NCBI RefSeq assembly: GCF_016508255.1
Contig: NZ_JADVKT010000009.1
Span: 1 to 64,000, forward strand
Direction of reading: 5' to 3'
Source of the DNA: Acinetobacter calcoaceticus
Lineage (GTDB): Bacteria > Pseudomonadota > Gammaproteobacteria > Pseudomonadales > Moraxellaceae
Length of the DNA stretch: 64,000 nt
Shown here in pieces: positions 22,784 through 33,460 of the stretch. Both the position numbers and the translations under genes were made by a program. Numbering within the stretch: the first letter of the stretch is position 1; every line of letters begins with the position of its first letter. Below the pieces are notes generated by a model. It searched no databases. It was given only the letters and a program-made list of their open reading frames with translations, and was not told where the DNA came from.

Positions 22784-24607
22784 TTAGTAGTCGAAGCTAA
22801 AGTGTTCAACTGGTAATGATGTTAATGTGCGAGAGCTGGTTACCATTGACTCTGCATGACCTTGGGTACGAGGTAACATACGGTCAAAGTAGAAGTCTGC
22901 GACTTTGATTTTTGCTTTATAGAATTCAGGTGTTTCTGCACCGTCACCTGCTTCAAGTTTCTCAGAAGCGATGACTGCTTGCTGTGCCCAGAAGTAAGCC
23001 ATCATCACATAACCAGAGAACATCAAAAAGTCTACAGAAGCAGAAGATACGATGTCACGGTCTTTACGCGCAGCAAGCATGATACGAACAGTTAAAGTGT
23101 TCCACTGAGCACAAAGCTTAGTTAAATCCCAAGCAAAACGACGTAAGTATTTATTACGTGCGTGCGTAGCACAGAATTTTAAGATTTCAGCAGTGTAGTC
23201 ACGAACTACTTTGCCTTTTGAGCTAAGCAATACTTTACGACCAATCAAGTCAAGGGCTTGAATGCCTGTTGTACCTTCGTATAGTGTTGAGATACGAGCA
23301 TCACGAGCGATTTGTTCCATACCCCATTCTTTGATGTAGCCATGACCGCCGTAAACTTGCATACCGTTGTTTGTAGCTTCTAAACCAAGTTCAGTTAAGA
23401 AACCTTTCAAAATTGGTGTATAGAAACCAAGTTTGTCATCATATTCTTCATAAGCAGTTTGGTCGCCACGAGTTAATGCATCTGTCATTTTGTCTGCAAG
23501 TTTTGCAGCATGATAGATCATTGAACGACCACCTTCGGCAATTGCTTTTTGAGTCAACAACAGGCGACGTACGTCAGCATGGTGAATGATTGCATCTGCA
23601 ACTTTGTCTGGGTCTTTTTTACCAGAAAGGGCACGCATAGACATACGATCTTTCGCATAAGGTAGCGCACCTTGGAAAGATAACTCGGCGTGTGCAATAC
23701 CTTGAACAGCAGTACCAATACGTGCTGTATTCATGAAGGTAAACATTGCATGTAGGCCTTTGTTAACCTCACCGATTAAATAACCAGTTGCATTATCAAA
23801 GTTCAATACAGCAGTTGCAGAAGCTCGGATCCCCATTTTGTGTTCGATTGAACCACAGGTCACAGCATTACGTTCACCGATACCACTATCAGCAGTAGGG
23901 ATGAATTTAGGCACGATAAATAATGAAATACCACGAGTACCAGCAGGCGCATCTGGAAGACGTGCAAGCACAATGTGAATAATATTTTCAGTTAAGTCAT
24001 GTTCACCGGCAGAAATGAAAATTTTTGTACCAGAGATTTTATAAGTGCCATCTGCTTGAGGTTCAGCTTTAGTTTTAACTTGTCCCAAGTCTGTACCACA
24101 TTGAGGCTCGGTTAAGCACATTGTGCCGCTCCAAGTTCCTTCAACAAGTTTAGGCATATAGGTTTGTTTTTGCTCATCGGTACCGAATTGCAAAATGGTG
24201 TTCATACAACCTGAACTTAAGCCAGGGTACATTGTAAATGACCAGTTTGCAGTACCCATCATTTCTGATTTAATCAGATTTAATGACATTGGTAGGCCTT
24301 GACCACCAAATTCTTCTGGATAAGAAAGACCTTGCCAACCGCCCATTACGAACTGGTCATAAGCTTCTTTAAAGCCCTTAGGTGTAGTTACTTCGCCGTT
24401 GTCAAAATGGCAACCTTCTTCATCACCAGATTGGTTAAGTGGCGACAATACGTTTTCACAATAATCAGCCGCACCTTCAAGAATCATATCAACTGTATCT
24501 GGGTCTGCATTTTCACCATTCGATAAAGTTTTATAGTGAGCAGGATAATCTAATACTTCATTCATTAAGAAACGAATATCGTGTAGCGGAGCTTTATATG
24601 CTGGCAT
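22784..24607 (-). CDS. Acyl-CoA dehydrogenase (long form, ~600 aa)
   Basis: A 607-residue FAD enzyme. It has an N-terminal extension, then the acyl-CoA dehydrogenase N, middle (MCLTEPQCGTDLGQVKT, IFISAGEHDLT) and C-terminal domains (GGHGYIKEWGMEQIARDARI, STLYEGTTGIQALDL), plus an extra C-terminal acyl-CoA dehydrogenase-associated domain after residue 470. The catalytic glutamate is likely in LYEGTTG. This long form is often labelled DmdC-like (3-methylmercaptopropionyl-CoA dehydrogenase), but a general beta-oxidation role is more likely here. The ribosome-binding site is AGGA. Confidence 0.9.
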   Translation of the reverse strand: MPAYKAPLHDIRFLMNEVLDYPAHYKTLSNGENADPDTVDMILEGAADYCENVLSPLNQSGDEEGCHFDNGEVTTPKGFKEAYDQFVMGGWQGLSYPEEFGGQGLPMSLNLIKSEMMGTANWSFTMYPGLSSGCMNTILQFGTDEQKQTYMPKLVEGTWSGTMCLTEPQCGTDLGQVKTKAEPQADGTYKISGTKIFISAGEHDLTENIIHIVLARLPDAPAGTRGISLFIVPKFIPTADSGIGERNAVTCGSIEHKMGIRASATAVLNFDNATGYLIGEVNKGLHAMFTFMNTARIGTAVQGIAHAELSFQGALPYAKDRMSMRALSGKKDPDKVADAIIHHADVRRLLLTQKAIAEGGRSMIYHAAKLADKMTDALTRGDQTAYEEYDDKLGFYTPILKGFLTELGLEATNNGMQVYGGHGYIKEWGMEQIARDARISTLYEGTTGIQALDLIGRKVLLSSKGKVVRDYTAEILKFCATHARNKYLRRFAWDLTKLCAQWNTLTVRIMLAARKDRDIVSSASVDFLMFSGYVMMAYFWAQQAVIASEKLEAGDGAETPEFYKAKIKVADFYFDRMLPRTQGHAESMVTSSRTLTSLPVEHFSFDY

Positions 24608-24806
24608 GGCTTTAATCCTAATTTTGAATCATTGTGGGATTATCTGAATCGATGATTTGATTATTCACTCACTTGATAAAAATACAATGATAATCACATC
24701 TGAAAGAAGTGTCAGAAAAGCGAATTTTGTCGAAAATAAATACACCTGAAAATACATTTTCTGCTACATTCAGGACTTATACTTTTATGTGAAATAACAA
24801 CTATTT

Positions 24807-24837
24807 TATATTTTTAGCAAGTTTTGCTAAAAATATA
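24807..24837. repeat. Perfect 14-bp inverted repeat upstream of the large lipoprotein gene
   Basis: TATATTTTTAGCAA (24807-24820) and its exact complement (24824-24837) are separated by three bases, 24 bases before the ATG. No T-run follows on the plus strand, so it is more likely an operator or a 5'-leader hairpin than a terminator. Confidence 0.6.
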
Positions 24838-24861
24838 AAGCTATAAGGTTTTAAAAAGGTT

Positions 24862-27201
24862 ATGCATTTAAAATATCTCAGTTTATGTTTATTTAGTTTG
24901 GGTTTGACCGCGTGCGCGCAGCATAACCTACGCCCGTCAGTGCCATCTGCCAACCTAGATCAAAAAGTCATTCAGGGTATGAATGCAATGTATGAATACC
25001 CAAGCTATGACTACCGTGGGCATTTTAAAGTTAATGTTGATTCAAATCAGCCCAAGAAAGTAAGCACTGTAGAGAAAACGGCTCAGCTTGATGCGGAAGT
25101 GCAAAAAAAAGTAGATCAATATTTACGTGAACAAAAAATTAATTTGAATAAAAAACAGAAGCAGGCACTTTATGCTGCAATTGCAAATGAGCAATCTGTT
25201 TCGGGTGTATCTAGTGAACCACGTTCAGAAAAAGTAAATGCCGTATTAATTAACTTATTAAATGATCTCCAATTTAGTTACGATGGCTCAGTTCATTATC
25301 GTCAAAAAATGGGGTCTCTAAATCTCACTGCACGATATGAAAAACCGACCTTGTTGGTGCAGGCAAAATTGCCAATGGTACTTGATCTGAAAGACTATAA
25401 ATTTTACGTCAATTATTTCGGATTAATGCCTTATCTGGTTAATAAAGATAATCAAAATAACTTGGCGTATGTCGATTTTTCAAAGTATAAAAATCTGTTT
25501 ACAAACGTCGATATGAAGAAGTTTGTTGAATATGCTAAGGCTTCTAGTGCGGTATCTTATCGTTTGGCTGAACCACAAAATTTACAGCGTTTATCCATTA
25601 CCGATGCTGACCGCAAAGCGGGAATTGTAGAAAAAATTCGTTTAAAAGATACGGTTGAAGAATTATTGTTGCAATCGGAACTCTATGGTCAAGTCAATGA
25701 GAAATATTTGCAAAAAAATGTTTTAGGGTTTGATGACCAAAAGATTGCTGAATCTATAGCAACTGAACCGACAGCTTCGGAAGCTAAGAAAAAAGCGGAT
25801 GGTGCAAAGAAACAGAAAGTTTCTTCTGAAGATGCAGCAGCAGTTAGCCAACAACTTTATTCACTGATTAATGCTCACTTTGGCAATACATTGGCTTCTG
25901 AGGAGGGTGATGAAGAACAAGGAAGTGCAACACAAGAAGCAGCGGCAGGCGAGGCTTCTGATTCAGCTCATGCTGAAGATGCTGCTGTAGCAGATGCCGA
26001 GCCAACTGCGCAAGATGAAGACGTAGCTACACTTACACAAGAGCAGTGTCTTGAATTACAAACTCTTAAGAAACCAGTCGCATTAGGTGATATTAATTAC
26101 TGTCAAATTTACGATATTGATGTGCTTGATCGTAGTGCTGTAAATACCGAAAAAAATCAGATTAAAGCTCGTCGAGCTGCACTAAAACAAACTTTTGCAG
26201 CTTATGATCAGAGCCAGTTTGTGAATGATGACGCATTCAAAGCTTTGTGGTTAAAACATAAAGCAGAGATTGAACAGGCTTTACCAAAACAAAGAAATCC
26301 AATTACGATTGATGTTGGACTTGATGAAAAAGGCCGTTTAGTCAACGCAGATTACGATATTGCTTATACACCTACTGAATTTAACCATCGCTTTAATATT
26401 AAAGCAGACATGCAAATTCTGAATTATGGTAAAGCAACTTCAATTGATCAACAGCAACTTAAACAAGCTAAGTCAGTCGCAGAAGCAAGTAAGGGTTCTT
26501 TATTTGAAAACTTCGTAAAAGGTTTCAGCGAAAAACTTGGCCAGAGTGATGTTTCTGAACATCCAGTTGGCTCACATAGCGATGTACAAGATCTAGATTC
26601 GAGTTTGGCTCTATTGGCCGATAAAACCTATGATGCGACACGTGCCTATGACAAAACGTATAAAGCTGTGTTTATTGCAAAATTGACTGCTGAAAAGCCG
26701 TCATATATTAATTATTATTCAGTCCAACAGTTGCAAGAAATTGCCGAAGTTTATGCTTACTGGTTCTCTGAAGAAGAAACCTATAATCCTCAAGGTAAGG
26801 CTTTAGAGCGTATCGAGGCATTGCAGAAAAAACATCATCTTGAGCAAGAAGACCAATTTGATAATAATTTAGGTCGTGCTGTAGACCATATTGTGATTAC
26901 AACAATACAAGGTAAGGCAGGGCGTGAAGCATGGCAAAAATTACAGCAACAATATAAGCAGCCTGAGCAGCTTTTCTCAAAAAAATATCAATTAGAATTT
27001 GAACAGAAAAATGGTGCTTCTGCTGAAGAAAAACCATTGTTGTCACAAACGGCTGATATTTTAGGGAAGGTGTATGTTGCTGCACGTAAACAGCAGCTTA
27101 CGGGAAAAACAATTCAGAATTTAAAACCTGAACATAATGAGTTTATTGATTATGAGATTTTCCGAGATGTTTATAAGCAGATGGTTACAGCTAAAAAATA
27201 A
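24862..27201 (+). CDS. Large putative outer-membrane lipoprotein
   Basis: A 779-residue protein with a lipoprotein signal (MHLKYLSLCLFSLGLTAC, lipidated Cys18). A first folded part (about residues 40-300) is followed by a charged, Ala/Glu/Asp-rich linker (about 305-390) and a second helical domain with CLELQTLKKP and YCQIYDID that may form a disulfide. No known domain is recognised. It is monocistronic and ends at a strong terminator. A role in the envelope is all that can be inferred. Confidence 0.72.
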   Translation: MHLKYLSLCLFSLGLTACAQHNLRPSVPSANLDQKVIQGMNAMYEYPSYDYRGHFKVNVDSNQPKKVSTVEKTAQLDAEVQKKVDQYLREQKINLNKKQKQALYAAIANEQSVSGVSSEPRSEKVNAVLINLLNDLQFSYDGSVHYRQKMGSLNLTARYEKPTLLVQAKLPMVLDLKDYKFYVNYFGLMPYLVNKDNQNNLAYVDFSKYKNLFTNVDMKKFVEYAKASSAVSYRLAEPQNLQRLSITDADRKAGIVEKIRLKDTVEELLLQSELYGQVNEKYLQKNVLGFDDQKIAESIATEPTASEAKKKADGAKKQKVSSEDAAAVSQQLYSLINAHFGNTLASEEGDEEQGSATQEAAAGEASDSAHAEDAAVADAEPTAQDEDVATLTQEQCLELQTLKKPVALGDINYCQIYDIDVLDRSAVNTEKNQIKARRAALKQTFAAYDQSQFVNDDAFKALWLKHKAEIEQALPKQRNPITIDVGLDEKGRLVNADYDIAYTPTEFNHRFNIKADMQILNYGKATSIDQQQLKQAKSVAEASKGSLFENFVKGFSEKLGQSDVSEHPVGSHSDVQDLDSSLALLADKTYDATRAYDKTYKAVFIAKLTAEKPSYINYYSVQQLQEIAEVYAYWFSEEETYNPQGKALERIEALQKKHHLEQEDQFDNNLGRAVDHIVITTIQGKAGREAWQKLQQQYKQPEQLFSKKYQLEFEQKNGASAEEKPLLSQTADILGKVYVAARKQQLTGKTIQNLKPEHNEFIDYEIFRDVYKQMVTAKK

Positions 27202-27211
27202 TAGATGAGCC

Positions 27212-27245
27212 AAAAAAAGAACCTACTTTAAGTAGGTTCTTTTTG
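27212..27245. terminator. Bidirectional terminator between the large lipoprotein gene and aroE
   Basis: AGAACCTACT and AGTAGGTTCT pair across a 3-base loop with A7 on one side and TTTTG on the other, between convergent genes. Confidence 0.9.
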
Positions 27246-27247
27246 TT

Positions 27248-28036
27248 TTACAGAAAATCTTTTAATTCAGGTCTTACACCATTCCAGATAGAAAAAGATT
27301 CAATGGCTTGACCGACTAACATACCAAAACCTTCAGAATATGGCACATTGCGTTGTTTAGCTTGCTCAAGAAAGCTAGAGGGTTTGCCATAAGCCATTTC
27401 GTAGGCATATTTAAATTCTAAATTTTCTGGTAATTGTAATGCATCACCAGAGAGGCTTGCAGATGTTGCATTAATGACAATATCGAATTTCCCTTCTAGG
27501 TCATTTAAAGCAACTGCTTGTAATTGAGCTTGCGGAACTGCTGATTCTAAGTCTGCTACAAGTTGTTCAGCACGAGCTAGAGTACGATTTGCAATCACAA
27601 TCTTCTTTGCACCGGCCTGTACAAGTGGATAGATTACCCCACGAGTTGCGCCACCAGCGCCTAAAATTAAAATAGTAGTATTTTCTAGCTTCCAATCTAA
27701 AGCTTGAATCGCGGCGACTAAGCCTTGCCCATCAGTATTGTCGCCGTGTAGCTTGCCGTTTTGCATCCATAAAGTATTGACCGCTTTCGCAATTTGAGCA
27801 CGCTCGGTTAACACATCACATAGGGCGAAAGCTTGCTCTTTAAACGGAACAGTAACATTCATGCCAATTCCGCCTTCAGAGAAGAAATTACGCATGCTGG
27901 GCTCAAAACCATCGAGTGGTGCGAGACGCTTGCTGTATTTCAGGTCAACACCTGTTTTTTTTGCGAAAGCATGGTGTAATTCAGGAGAGCGTGATTGTTC
28001 GATCGGGTTGCCAATTACTGCAAACTGTTTGGTCAT
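27248..28036 (-). CDS. aroE: Shikimate dehydrogenase (NADP+)
   Basis: A 262-residue AroE reducing 3-dehydroshikimate to shikimate in aromatic amino acid synthesis. The substrate site is NPIEQSRSPELHHAF, the catalytic Lys and Asp are in NVTVPFKEQAF and HGDNTDGQG, and the NADP loop is LGAGGATRGVIYPL with NRT downstream. The start at 28036 (MTKQFAVIG) has GGA at fitting distance; an upstream in-frame start would only add four residues. Confidence 0.95.
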   Translation of the reverse strand: MTKQFAVIGNPIEQSRSPELHHAFAKKTGVDLKYSKRLAPLDGFEPSMRNFFSEGGIGMNVTVPFKEQAFALCDVLTERAQIAKAVNTLWMQNGKLHGDNTDGQGLVAAIQALDWKLENTTILILGAGGATRGVIYPLVQAGAKKIVIANRTLARAEQLVADLESAVPQAQLQAVALNDLEGKFDIVINATSASLSGDALQLPENLEFKYAYEMAYGKPSSFLEQAKQRNVPYSEGFGMLVGQAIESFSIWNGVRPELKDFL

Positions 28037-28215
28037 TCTTATATCCAAAATTTTAAAATGGCATGAAGCAGATAAAACCTATACTGAATATTCAGTAGGC
28101 CTCACTATAAGACAATTTGAAATAAGAAAAAATATTTGAATAGAAACAATAGTGTTGAAAATAAAAAAGGAGATTCTTTAGGGTGGAAGCCAAAGAATCT
28201 CCGAAAAGCAAGAAA

Positions 28216-29205
<990 letters not shown>

Positions 29206-29221
29206 TCAAAACACAAAACCA

Positions 29222-29266
29222 TAAAAAAAGTAAGGGATTTTTGAGAAATGTCTCAAAATCCCTTAC
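29222..29266 (-). terminator. Terminator after ribA
   Basis: GTAAGGGATT...GAGA and its complement form a long stem, about 16 bp with one bulge. It is followed on the minus strand by a T7 run, 28 bases past the ribA stop. Confidence 0.85.
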
Positions 29267-29293
29267 GATTACTTTTTTTAATTTTTTGGGGAT

Positions 29294-29896
29294 TTAAAAA
29301 TCATCTTTTTGGTAAAGGTGATCCATGCGTTCACGTTTAGTTTTTAAATACTGCTCATTAAAAGGGTTGCGTCCAACCGTTAAAGGAACGCGGTCAACCA
29401 CATTAATTCCTTGATCCTTGAGTGCCTGAATTTTCAAAGGATTATTAGTAATTAATTTAACTTCTTTCACCGCTAAGTGATCTAGCATGATGCTACACAT
29501 GTCGTAACGACGTGCATCAGCAGGTAAATTTAAAAGTAAATTCGCATCTACGGTGTCATGACCTTGATCTTGTAAAGCGTAAGCGCGAATTTTATTGGTA
29601 AGTCCAATTCCACGGCCTTCTTGACGTAAATATAAAATAACGCCTTGCCCTGCCTCGTTAATGAGCTTTTGAGTTGCCTGTAATTGCGGGCCGCAGTCAC
29701 ATTTTAATGATGCAAAGGCATCACCTGTTAAGCATTCTGAATGAACACGGACCAAAACAGGACCTGTGGGTGGATTTTCTAATCCTTTAGAAAGTGCCAC
29801 ATGTTCTTCACCTGATACTGGATCTTGAAACACAGAAATATTGAATTCACCAAAAGCGGTCGGAAGTTTTGATGTTGCAATGAACTCTATAGGCAC
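29294..29896 (-). CDS. ribA: GTP cyclohydrolase II
   Basis: RibA opens the imidazole ring of GTP, the first step of riboflavin synthesis. The 200-residue protein has the zinc cysteines in [20 protein letters not shown] and the catalytic stretch [20 protein letters not shown]. It is the stand-alone form without a RibB domain. No FMN riboswitch is seen upstream; only a small AACCG/CGGTT hairpin lies 17 bases before the start. Confidence 0.96.
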   Translation of the reverse strand: MPIEFIATSKLPTAFGEFNISVFQDPVSGEEHVALSKGLENPPTGPVLVRVHSECLTGDAFASLKCDCGPQLQATQKLINEAGQGVILYLRQEGRGIGLTNKIRAYALQDQGHDTVDANLLLNLPADARRYDMCSIMLDHLAVKEVKLITNNPLKIQALKDQGINVVDRVPLTVGRNPFNEQYLKTKRERMDHLYQKDDF

Positions 29897-30199
29897 AGAT
29901 TAACTCATCTTTTAACCGAAAACGGTTTAAAGTATAGCGTAATGCTGGGAGATTGGTCGAATTGTCATAATGATTTTGCGAATGAAGGTTTTCTTTTTTG
30001 TATAAAGAAGACGATAATAGTTGATAAATAGTCAGATTATTCAGGATAATCTGCCAACCATACCCATACTGTATGAGAGACTGCTCTGCATGACCTCGTT
30101 CGCAAATGTGGCTGATTGAAGGTGACTTCATTCGATTGTATGATCGACCCATTTTGACCCAGCTTAGGATTTGCCAGGCTTATAAAGGCTTTGCCACAT
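29897..30199. other. Intergenic region between ribA and dxs
   Basis: About 300 bases shared by the divergent ribA and dxs genes. It contains small inverted repeats: AACCG/CGGTT at 29914-29927 and CAGATTAT/ATAATCTG at 30033-30053. No gene or known riboswitch is recognised; it presumably holds both promoters. Confidence 0.5.
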
Positions 30200-32104
30200 A
30201 TGTTGTATACCGAAATTCCAACTCAACGCCCTGTTACGCCATTGTTAGATGCAATTGATCATCCTCAACAATTACGTCAGCTCGAGCATAGTCAATTGGT
30301 TCAAGTGGCTGATGAGTTGCGTCAATATATTTTATATGCAGCAGGCCAGAGTGGTGGCCATTTCGGTGCTAATCTCGGCGTGGTTGAGCTGACTGTTGCG
30401 CTGCATTATTGTTTTAATACTCCAAATGACCGATTAGTTTGGGATGTAGGACATCAGGCGTATCCGCACAAAGTCCTGACAGGTCGTCGTGAACAAATGA
30501 CGACGATTCGTTCTAAAAATGGTTTAGCAGCATTTCCAGCCAGAGAAGAATCAGTTTTCGATACATTCGGTGTAGGACATTCATCAACAGCAATTTCAGC
30601 TGGTCTGGGAATGTCGTTAGCACGTCGTTATCAAAACGATCCATGTGAAGTCGTTTGTATCGTGGGTGATGGTGCAATGACAGCAGGTATGGCATTTGAA
30701 GCCATGAACGATGCTGTTGCACATAATGCCGATTTAATTGTTGTACTCAATGACAATGACATGTCAATTTCTTGTAGTACAGGTGGTTTTGCTAAACATT
30801 TGGCCGCAATTTGGGAAAAAGGCCATTTAGTTAACGTTAATGAAGATGGCGAAGCATATATACAGCCACATCCAAAATGGACGTATAACTCGCGTTTGCA
30901 TCAATCAGCAACAGATGCTGCAGATAATTTATTTAAAGCAATTGGTTTTGATTACTTTGGTCCATTTGATGGGCATGACGTAAACCAACTGGCTCAAGTA
31001 TTTAATGCTCTAAAGAAGCGTAAAGGGCCACGTTTAGTACACGTCTACACTAAAAAGGGTAAAGGTTTTATTCCTGCAGAAGCAGATCCGATTACCTATC
31101 ATGCAATTAGCAAAATTAATGCAACCTCAGCAGGCAAAACACCACCTAAATATTCTGATGTATTTGGTCAGTGGTTATGTGATGAGGCGGCGCAAGATGA
31201 GCGTCTACTCGCGATCACACCAGCGATGTGTGAAGGCTCAGGCATGGTTCAGTTTGCTAAAGAGTTTCCACAGAGATTTTTTGATGTTGCGATTGCTGAA
31301 CAGCATGCTGTAACACTTGCAGCAGGAATGGCTTGTGAAGGTTTAAAACCTGTTGTTGCAATCTATTCGACGTTCTTGCAGCGTGGTTACGATCAGCTTA
31401 TTCATGATGTTGCATTACAAAACCTTGATGTGACTTTCGGGATTGACCGTGCAGGTTTGGTTGGTGAAGATGGTCCAACTCACGCAGGTGCATATGATTA
31501 TGCATACATGCGTACAGTTCCAAATATTGTGATCATGGCGCCAAAAGATGAAAATGAATGCCGTCAGATGCTTCATACAGCCTACGCTTACAATGGACCA
31601 GCAGCAGTACGTTATCCACGTGGTGCAGGAGTAGGCGTTGAGATTCAGCAAGAGTTGACCGCTATTGAATTAGGTAAAGCTGAAATCGTTGCTGAAATAA
31701 AGACTGGCCGTGAAGAGCAGATTACAATTTTGGCATTTGGTAGCCGAGTAATGGTTGCTATAGAGGCTGCTGAACAATTTGCACAAAAACATGATGTGGG
31801 CGTGCGTGTTGTAAATATGAGGTTCGTGAAACCTTTAGATGAAAAAATTATTCGTGGCTTAGCTGAACATACTCATTTATTTGTAACGGTTGAAGAGCAT
31901 GCCGTTATGGGTGGCGCAGGTAGCGCTGTCAATGAGTTCATGGCTCAAGAACAAATTGTGAAACCTATCATTAATTTAGGCTTGCCAGATTTGTTCTTAC
32001 AACAGGCTTCACACGGACAAATGCTGCAAGACTGTGGGTTGGATGCTAAAGGTATTTTGAACTCAATTGAGAAAGTTTGGCTCAAGTTAAACCAGGTCGT
32101 TTAA
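30200..32104 (+). CDS. dxs: 1-deoxy-D-xylulose-5-phosphate synthase
   Basis: Dxs condenses pyruvate and glyceraldehyde 3-phosphate, the first step of the MEP isoprenoid pathway. The thiamine diphosphate motif is [20 protein letters not shown], with DNDMSIS following. The transketolase central domain has [18 protein letters not shown]. The length, 634 residues from the ATG at 30200, is normal. The preceding in-frame TTG three codons upstream would lie too close to the ribosome-binding site AAAGG. Confidence 0.96.
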   Translation: MLYTEIPTQRPVTPLLDAIDHPQQLRQLEHSQLVQVADELRQYILYAAGQSGGHFGANLGVVELTVALHYCFNTPNDRLVWDVGHQAYPHKVLTGRREQMTTIRSKNGLAAFPAREESVFDTFGVGHSSTAISAGLGMSLARRYQNDPCEVVCIVGDGAMTAGMAFEAMNDAVAHNADLIVVLNDNDMSISCSTGGFAKHLAAIWEKGHLVNVNEDGEAYIQPHPKWTYNSRLHQSATDAADNLFKAIGFDYFGPFDGHDVNQLAQVFNALKKRKGPRLVHVYTKKGKGFIPAEADPITYHAISKINATSAGKTPPKYSDVFGQWLCDEAAQDERLLAITPAMCEGSGMVQFAKEFPQRFFDVAIAEQHAVTLAAGMACEGLKPVVAIYSTFLQRGYDQLIHDVALQNLDVTFGIDRAGLVGEDGPTHAGAYDYAYMRTVPNIVIMAPKDENECRQMLHTAYAYNGPAAVRYPRGAGVGVEIQQELTAIELGKAEIVAEIKTGREEQITILAFGSRVMVAIEAAEQFAQKHDVGVRVVNMRFVKPLDEKIIRGLAEHTHLFVTVEEHAVMGGAGSAVNEFMAQEQIVKPIINLGLPDLFLQQASHGQMLQDCGLDAKGILNSIEKVWLKLNQVV

Positions 32105-32137
32105 CCCTCAATAAAATTTTTGAAACATTTTCCCCCT

Positions 32138-32173
32138 AAAAGCGCATATATTTGCTAAAATATCTGCGCTTTT
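32138..32173 (+). terminator. Terminator after dxs
   Basis: AAAAGCGCA and TGCGCTTTT enclose an AT-rich stem extension, 34 bases after the dxs stop. Confidence 0.75.
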
Positions 32174-32221
32174 ATGCATTATTCTTTGTCAAAATCTTCA
32201 AATTTGTCTAGTGGGTGTTCA

Positions 32222-33052
32222 ATGGAACCTATGGTGGTTATGGCTGCGCGTGCGGCTCAAACAGTTGGTCAAGAGCTTTTAAAAGCGCATCAAAATCGTC
32301 ATAAACTCGATTTACAAGTTGAAGAGAAAGGCATTGATGGGCCGGTAACACGTGTAGATCGTTATTTAGAACAGTTAGCGATTGATACGTTACGTAAAAG
32401 TTATAAAAACCATAGCTTCTTAGGTGAAGAGTTTGGTTTGCAAGAAGGCAAAGGCCATGATGCAGAGTGGTGCTGGGTAATTGACCCGCTTGATGGCACA
32501 CAAAACTTTATTAATGGTTTCCCTCATTTCTGTATTTCTATTGCAGTTCAGCATAAAGGTGTGACTCAACACGGCGTAATCTATGATCCAGTGCGTGATG
32601 AGTTATTCTCTGCTAGCCGTGGTCGCGGTGCAGTGATGAATCAACGCCGTATTCGTGCCAACGTAAAAGATACTTTAGAAAATACTTTCTTGGCCGTAGG
32701 TCACCCTTACCGTGCTAAACGTGCTGGCGAAATCGTATCTTATGCAGAGCAGCACTTCGCATCTTTATTAGCGGTTACTCAAGCTGGTGCACAAATCCGT
32801 CGTGGCGGTTCAGCTGCTCTAGATTTAGCATATGTAGCTGCTGGTCGTTTTGATGGTTTCTTTGAGCTTGGTTTAAAGCCATGGGATATTGCTGCTGGTG
32901 AACTTATTCTTAAAGAAGCGGGTGGTGTAGTTGTTGACGCACGTGGCGGTAATAACTCATTTGAAAATGGTCAAGTACTTGCATGTTCGCTTAAACTGCT
33001 AAAACCTTTAATGCAAACTGTTGTTCCAGCTTGGGATAAAGCTGCAAAATAA
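32222..33052 (+). CDS. suhB: Inositol-1-monophosphatase family protein SuhB
   Basis: A 276-residue Mg-dependent phosphatase. The metal-binding motifs are FLGEEFG and WVIDPLDGTQNFINGFPHF, and the C-terminal WDIAAGELILKEAGG is present. SuhB also binds RNA polymerase and aids ribosomal RNA transcription antitermination in enterobacteria. The start at 32222 (MEPMVVMAARAAQ) aligns with known SuhB; the in-frame ATG 16 codons earlier would add an unrelated stretch. Confidence 0.93.
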   Translation: MEPMVVMAARAAQTVGQELLKAHQNRHKLDLQVEEKGIDGPVTRVDRYLEQLAIDTLRKSYKNHSFLGEEFGLQEGKGHDAEWCWVIDPLDGTQNFINGFPHFCISIAVQHKGVTQHGVIYDPVRDELFSASRGRGAVMNQRRIRANVKDTLENTFLAVGHPYRAKRAGEIVSYAEQHFASLLAVTQAGAQIRRGGSAALDLAYVAAGRFDGFFELGLKPWDIAAGELILKEAGGVVVDARGGNNSFENGQVLACSLKLLKPLMQTVVPAWDKAAK

Positions 33053-33069
33053 TTTAGTTTGTTATAAAT

Positions 33070-33100
33070 AAAACCCTCTTTAATCAGAGGGTTTTATTTT
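33070..33100 (+). terminator. Terminator after suhB
   Basis: AAAACCCTCT and AGAGGGTTTT form a stem followed by ATTTTTT, 17 bases after the suhB stop. Confidence 0.9.
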
Positions 33101-33159
33101 TTAAGTAAAGAGTAAAATTACATTAATTTAAGAAATATGAACAAAGTTGATTAAAACAG

Positions 33160-33187
33160 GTGACTTTTAAATTATTTCTGCTATAAT
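33160..33187 (+). promoter_or_regulatory. Candidate promoter of the DEAD-box helicase gene
   Basis: TATAAT at 33182-33187 is a perfect -10 box, with GTGACT at 33160-33165 as a weaker -35 at 16-bp spacing. It would start transcription near 33194 and so give a leader of about 267 bases. Confidence 0.55.
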
Positions 33188-33193
33188 CCGCCA

Positions 33194-33460
33194 ACGCACT
33201 TAAATTTCCGTTCATTACCTGAACATTCTGTTCTATTCATTGTAAGCGCACGCTGTCCATAGAGAGGACCATTACTTGCGCCCCAATCGCTCAGCGATTC
33301 TTCAGGTTCGGCCGTAATCAAGCGTGCGTTTAGTCCACATCGTCGTTACTCGGATTGCTGCTGAAAAAAACGTTCAGCTAATTTTGCTTTGCCGCTTTTT
33401 GCCGATGTCTATTTTTTTGTATTTATTAAAAATGGAGCACCCACAAGGGTGAAACTCTCT
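33194..33460 (+). promoter_or_regulatory. Long structured 5' untranslated leader of the helicase gene
   Basis: The leader holds no good ORF. CGCACGCT at 33247-33254 can pair with AGCGTGCG at 33321-33328, closing a loop that contains the hairpins GTCC/GGAC (33255-33269) and AATCGC/GCGATT (33285-33299). Long leaders of this kind are known for cold-induced DEAD-box helicase genes; a thermosensor or autoregulatory role here is inference. Confidence 0.5.

Noticed and set aside
29847..30152. Possible 101-codon gene upstream of and overlapping ribA on the minus strand
   Set aside because: It overlaps the conserved ribA start, has low-complexity composition and no ribosome-binding site; the region is better explained as promoter space for ribA and dxs.
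29897..30199. FMN or TPP riboswitch near ribA or dxs
   Set aside because: The conserved sequence elements of either riboswitch could not be found.
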